This document shows positions 6,440-9,629 of a stretch of DNA of 9,629 bases, one piece after another; position 1 is the first letter of the stretch; the number at the start of each line of letters is the position of its first letter. The notes under the pieces are model-generated. The model was not told the DNA's origin, made no database searches, and saw only the letters and a program-made list of their open reading frames with translations. The DNA is from TMED14 sp003444795 (GTDB lineage Bacteria; Bacteroidota; Bacteroidia; Flavobacteriales; Schleiferiaceae): the NCBI GenBank assembly GCA_963978445.1, contig CAXBRT010000065.1, forward strand, positions 1-9,629, in the 5' to 3' direction. The position numbers and the translations under genes were made by a program.

Positions 6440-9400
6440 ATGCAAACACGTACGAAGCTTTATATCGCAGGGTCCTTAGGAGTTGCAGCACTCACCGCTG
6501 TTTCCTTCCTTCCTGCTTCTTCCCCCCAAGCCCGCTACACTCCGCGCCACGCGGAAGCAAGCCAATCGATTGCAGGTGCCCAAGAGTACTTGCACATGCT
6601 GCGCGCCAATGGTGTAACCGGTGAGATTGATCCCGCAGTGGTAGCTCAAGAATGGCAAGACCTCTTGTCCATGCCTTTAGCTAAAACCAGCACCTTGATG
6701 TGGGACAGCAAAGGTCCGGACAACTACGGTGGTCGTACGCGCGCCCTCTTGGTCGACAAGAACAATTCTGCACATGTCTTCGCGGGTTCTGTCGGTGGTG
6801 GTTTGTTCAAGTCGGTCAATGGTGGTGCAACGTGGAACGTGGTGAGCGATCCGGGCGCCAACCAATCCGTAGCCTCCATCACCCAGACATCCAACGGCGA
6901 CATTTACTACGGGACTGGAGAGATTTTCCTCGGTTACGGCGGTACGGGTCAAAACACCACCCCCAATTTCGCAGGTGGTGGCATCTACAAATCCACGGAC
7001 GGAGGTAATACGTTCACGCACCTGGCCTCTACGACGCCCGCAAGTGTCTCTGGAAGTGGTGATTGGTCAGCGGTTGCGGACATCGCAGCACACCCCACAG
7101 ATGCCAGCACAATCTATGCTGCCACAAATACGGGCTTCAAGAAGTCTACAGATGGTGGAGCCACTTGGACCACCCTTCTAACGGGCGGTGTAAATGACTT
7201 TGCGATTTCTACCTCTGGCAAGATTTTCCTGAACCGTTCGGGTCAGACGATGTATTCCTCGGATGGTAGCACCTTCACGGAAATCTCTTCCCCGGTGGTG
7301 ACGGCGACTAGCCTTCCACGCCGTACCGGAAGCCGTATGCGCTATGCCATCAGCCCTCAGGATGAAAACTACGTTTATGTGGTTCAGACCAATGGCAGCA
7401 AGTTGGCAGCCGTTTACCGCTCTACGGACGGTGGAACGACCTGGTCCAAAATTGGCCAGCGCGGCAACAACTTTGATCCCTTGTGCAATGGCTCAGGCTC
7501 AGGTCAATATTGCCAGGGTATTTACGATTTGCTTTTCGCCATTTCTCCTTCGAATAAGGACCATATTTGGTTGGGCGGTATCACGGTATGGCAGTGGGAT
7601 TTGAACCAAGGCTGGAGCCAGGTAAGCACCCTGAACAATTTCGGTGGTGGCAATCCTTACTACTTGCATGCGGACAGCCATGAAATGGTTTTTGATCCGA
7701 ATAACTCCAATATTGCGTATACCTCCAACGACGGTGGCGTATTCAAATCCACCGACCACGGCCAAACGTGGACCGAGCGCAACCTAGGGTATACGACCTT
7801 CCAGTACTTTGGTTTTGGCGTCGGTAAGGACCGCAAACTGATTGGCGGCTGCCAAGACAATGGTACGTCCTACCTGGATGGCACGTTAGTGTCTCCCAAT
7901 GGCGCCAAGGATGTTTTTGGCGGTGACGGTGGCCACTCTGACATTTCTTGGCTGCGTCCAAAGGTGATGTTTGCAGAAACGCAAAACGGTAGCTTCTATC
8001 GCTCAGCTAACGAGGGTGCTTCTTGGAGCTCTTTCGCCTCACCTGTGATGAACTTGGCCTCTCAACGTGGCTTCCCCTTGTCCAACTGGATGATGCCTTT
8101 CGAACTTTGGGAGACTTCCAACGACGTCAACTCTGAAGATTCGGTCAACTTTGAGTTGTTACCTGCGCTTCGCTCCATGGGCTATGGTGATGGTATCAAA
8201 AAGGTATTTAAAGGCAAGATGCGCCACGGACAGGATGCAGCTGAGTATTTGGCGGGGACCTTCCAAGTGGTTGCAGGTCCTGTTACCCTTACGGCAGATG
8301 CGCAAGGCAACTTGAGCAGTTCTGATGGTTCGGGCTTCTTTGTTGCAGACTCTGGCTACTTCGAAGTGACCTTCACCTCAGCGCCTTTGGCTGAAGTAAT
8401 TATGACCTGTGATGTCTTCTTGCCTGCCGGTTCTGAATTGACCTTGCCGTCGGCGATTGGTGGACTTCCCATTGAAGTCACGACGACGAGCGTCATGAAT
8501 GTGGGAGATAATTTCAAGACGCAAGACCCCGTTCAATCGATGTTCTTTGCAGGTTTGAGCTCTTGGAGCGACGCCGTATTCCCCACGATTGGCGGAATTT
8601 GGATGACGCGTGAAGTGCATCAATTTGGAAGCACCCAGTGGTGGCAGATTGCACACTTGGGCTACGGTACGACGCCTCAGTACATGAAGATTTCCAACGA
8701 CGGGGACCACCTCTTCGTGGGTACCACCAACGGTCGTTTATACCGCATTTCAAACTTGCAGCAGGCACGCACGAAGAGCGAGGCCAGCATTGATAGCGTC
8801 AATAGCTATGTATTGACGGTTACGCAAATTGGCAACTTCCCCAACCGCGTTGTAACAGGCATCGATGTGGATCCTAGCGACGCAAACCGCGTGGCAGTAT
8901 CCTTGGGCAACTACGGCAATACCAACTTTGTCTATGTTTCAACCAACGCGTTGGCCGGTACGCCTACCTTCTCACCCAAGCAAGGCAACTTGCCCAACGT
9001 TCCTGCGTATGCTATCTCTTTTGACAAAGGCAACAGCAACCGTCTCGTAGTGGGTACGGAGTGGGGAGTCTTCATCACAGATAACCTAAGCAGTGGTGCT
9101 CCTACGTATACGGAGGAGAACGATGGCATGGCACGCATTCCTGTCTTTGAAATCGAGCAATACCGCACCAATGAGAACTACGACCCCAATGCTCCAGGTA
9201 GCAGCGCCAGTGAGGGAGACTTCTTCATCGCTACGCATGGTCGCGGCCTGTTCCACACCACGTCAACGGCAACGAGCCGTCCAGTAAGTGTGGACGAGCG
9301 TCCACGTGCCAATGAGGGCTTAAAGTTGGGCGTATACCCCAATCCAGCATCTGAGCGCATTCAGGTGCCTGTGGAGGCAAATGGTGAGGTGTTGATTTCT

Positions 9401-9565
9401 GTGCGCACCTTAGAGGGCCGCGTTGTTCGCCGCATGGACCTCAAGCGTGTCCCCGCAGGAACGGAGTTCTTGACCATCCAAGTTCAAGGTCTGGCGAAGG
9501 GAAGCTACCTCGTAACGCGCACGCAGAATGGCGTGGCCGCGAGTGAGATCATTGTGATTCAGTAA
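6440..9565 (+). CDS. Secreted Asp-box (BNR) beta-propeller protein with T9SS sorting domain
   Basis: A 1041-residue exported protein. A Sec signal peptide (MQTRTKLYIAGSL, then a hydrophobic core ending near SSPQA) is followed by a VPS10/BNR-type propeller. Asp boxes of the form S-x-D-x-G-x-T-W begin at S125, S185, S236, S273 (degenerate), S328, S437 and S522 (degenerate), usually after K or R. The first blade is preceded by GPDNYGGRTRALLVD, common in this class. Residues 537-747 have no Asp box and look like an inserted beta-rich segment. Propeller-like sequence then resumes (NDGDHLFVGTTNGRLYRIS; GTEWGVFITDN) and ends with ATHGRGLFHTT. Residues 961-1041 form a Por-type T9SS sorting domain. 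Family members are often annotated as glycosyl hydrolase or sialidase, but no catalytic residues can be identified, so no enzyme activity is claimed; substrate binding or adhesion is equally possible. The ATG at 6440 is preferred over an in-frame TTG at 6422. A strong terminator follows. Confidence 0.88.
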   Translation: MQTRTKLYIAGSLGVAALTAVSFLPASSPQARYTPRHAEASQSIAGAQEYLHMLRANGVTGEIDPAVVAQEWQDLLSMPLAKTSTLMWDSKGPDNYGGRTRALLVDKNNSAHVFAGSVGGGLFKSVNGGATWNVVSDPGANQSVASITQTSNGDIYYGTGEIFLGYGGTGQNTTPNFAGGGIYKSTDGGNTFTHLASTTPASVSGSGDWSAVADIAAHPTDASTIYAATNTGFKKSTDGGATWTTLLTGGVNDFAISTSGKIFLNRSGQTMYSSDGSTFTEISSPVVTATSLPRRTGSRMRYAISPQDENYVYVVQTNGSKLAAVYRSTDGGTTWSKIGQRGNNFDPLCNGSGSGQYCQGIYDLLFAISPSNKDHIWLGGITVWQWDLNQGWSQVSTLNNFGGGNPYYLHADSHEMVFDPNNSNIAYTSNDGGVFKSTDHGQTWTERNLGYTTFQYFGFGVGKDRKLIGGCQDNGTSYLDGTLVSPNGAKDVFGGDGGHSDISWLRPKVMFAETQNGSFYRSANEGASWSSFASPVMNLASQRGFPLSNWMMPFELWETSNDVNSEDSVNFELLPALRSMGYGDGIKKVFKGKMRHGQDAAEYLAGTFQVVAGPVTLTADAQGNLSSSDGSGFFVADSGYFEVTFTSAPLAEVIMTCDVFLPAGSELTLPSAIGGLPIEVTTTSVMNVGDNFKTQDPVQSMFFAGLSSWSDAVFPTIGGIWMTREVHQFGSTQWWQIAHLGYGTTPQYMKISNDGDHLFVGTTNGRLYRISNLQQARTKSEASIDSVNSYVLTVTQIGNFPNRVVTGIDVDPSDANRVAVSLGNYGNTNFVYVSTNALAGTPTFSPKQGNLPNVPAYAISFDKGNSNRLVVGTEWGVFITDNLSSGAPTYTEENDGMARIPVFEIEQYRTNENYDPNAPGSSASEGDFFIATHGRGLFHTTSTATSRPVSVDERPRANEGLKLGVYPNPASERIQVPVEANGEVLISVRTLEGRVVRRMDLKRVPAGTEFLTIQVQGLAKGSYLVTRTQNGVAASEIIVIQ
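9320..9562 (+). other. Type IX secretion C-terminal sorting domain (Por_Secre_tail type)
   Basis: This is residues 961-1041 of the Asp-box protein. It starts LKLGVYPNPASERIQV (PNP at 967-969), continues with beta strands (VLISVRTLEGRVVRRMDL), and ends in LAKGSYLVTRTQNG and ASEIIVIQ. This is the standard layout of type A T9SS tails: a YPNP opening, a G-x-Y-x-V strand and a hydrophobic last strand. In this family the tail directs passage through the outer membrane and is usually cleaved, with the protein released or attached to surface lipopolysaccharide. The final residues lack the basic K/R ending often seen, a minor deviation. Confidence 0.9.
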
Positions 9566-9582
9566 GCCATTGGCATCATCCA

Positions 9583-9616
9583 ACAAAAAAGCCCCGGCAT
9601 GCCGGGGCTTTTTTGT
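9583..9616. terminator. Perfect 34-bp palindromic, bidirectional rho-independent terminator
   Basis: The sequence is self-complementary from 9583 to 9616, centred between 9599 and 9600. It has six A (9585-9590), GCCCCGGC (9591-9598), AT, GCCGGGGC (9601-9608) and six T (9609-9614), plus a further AC/GT pair outside. The RNA would form a very GC-rich stem with a U-run on either strand, so it can end transcription of the upstream Asp-box gene and of any minus-strand gene to the right of the window. It starts 17 nt after the stop codon at 9565. Confidence 0.95.
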
Positions 9617-9629
9617 GCGGACCATTTTT

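Noticed and set aside
6809..8029. DNA-level tandem repeat in the Asp-box region
   Set aside because: The similarity is at protein level (recurring KSTDGG-x-TW boxes at irregular spacing); the intervening DNA is not repeated.

Overview
The window looks like an ordinary chromosomal stretch from a member of the Bacteroidota, probably a free-living, moderately GC-rich Flavobacteriales-type bacterium; the order is a guess. Three things point to the phylum: a large secreted protein with a type IX secretion (Por) sorting domain at its C-terminus, TAnnTTTG-like promoter elements, and the lack of clear Shine-Dalgarno sequences before the starts. A bacilliredoxin (YtxJ family) suggests that the cell uses bacillithiol. 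No mobile element, CRISPR array, tRNA or rRNA gene was seen.

Layout. (1) Positions 1-2171, plus strand: the 3' three-quarters of valS (valyl-tRNA synthetase), cut by the left window edge. (2) Positions 2172-2301: a 130-bp gap between convergent genes that holds two different arrays of 8-bp units. (3) Positions 2302-4991, minus strand: a tightly packed unit read in the order ung, rmuC, rlmB. ung and rmuC overlap by an ATGA, and the rmuC stop touches the rlmB ATG. (4) Positions 4992-5027: a 36-bp divergent intergenic region. (5) Positions 5028-6395, plus strand: a 43-residue lipoprotein gene, ytxJ and lipA, with gaps of 0 and 6 nt, so probably one operon. (6) Positions 6440-9565, plus strand: a 1041-residue secreted Asp-box/beta-propeller protein with a T9SS tail. 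(7) Positions 9583-9616: a perfect 34-bp palindrome that should be a strong bidirectional terminator.

How the genes fit together. The minus-strand unit joins uracil excision repair (ung), a nuclease-like recombination-limiting factor (rmuC) and a 23S rRNA 2'-O-methyltransferase (rlmB), all housekeeping functions. The plus-strand unit joins a thiol-redox protein (ytxJ) to lipoyl synthase, an enzyme that consumes an Fe-S cluster for sulfur insertion; a link through thiol or Fe-S metabolism is plausible but inferred. The Asp-box protein is probably an exported or cell-surface protein with its own promoter.

No convincing undescribed system was found. The observations most worth a second look are the lipoprotein/ytxJ/lipA arrangement, the octamer arrays, and the Asp-box-free segment in the middle of the large secreted protein.
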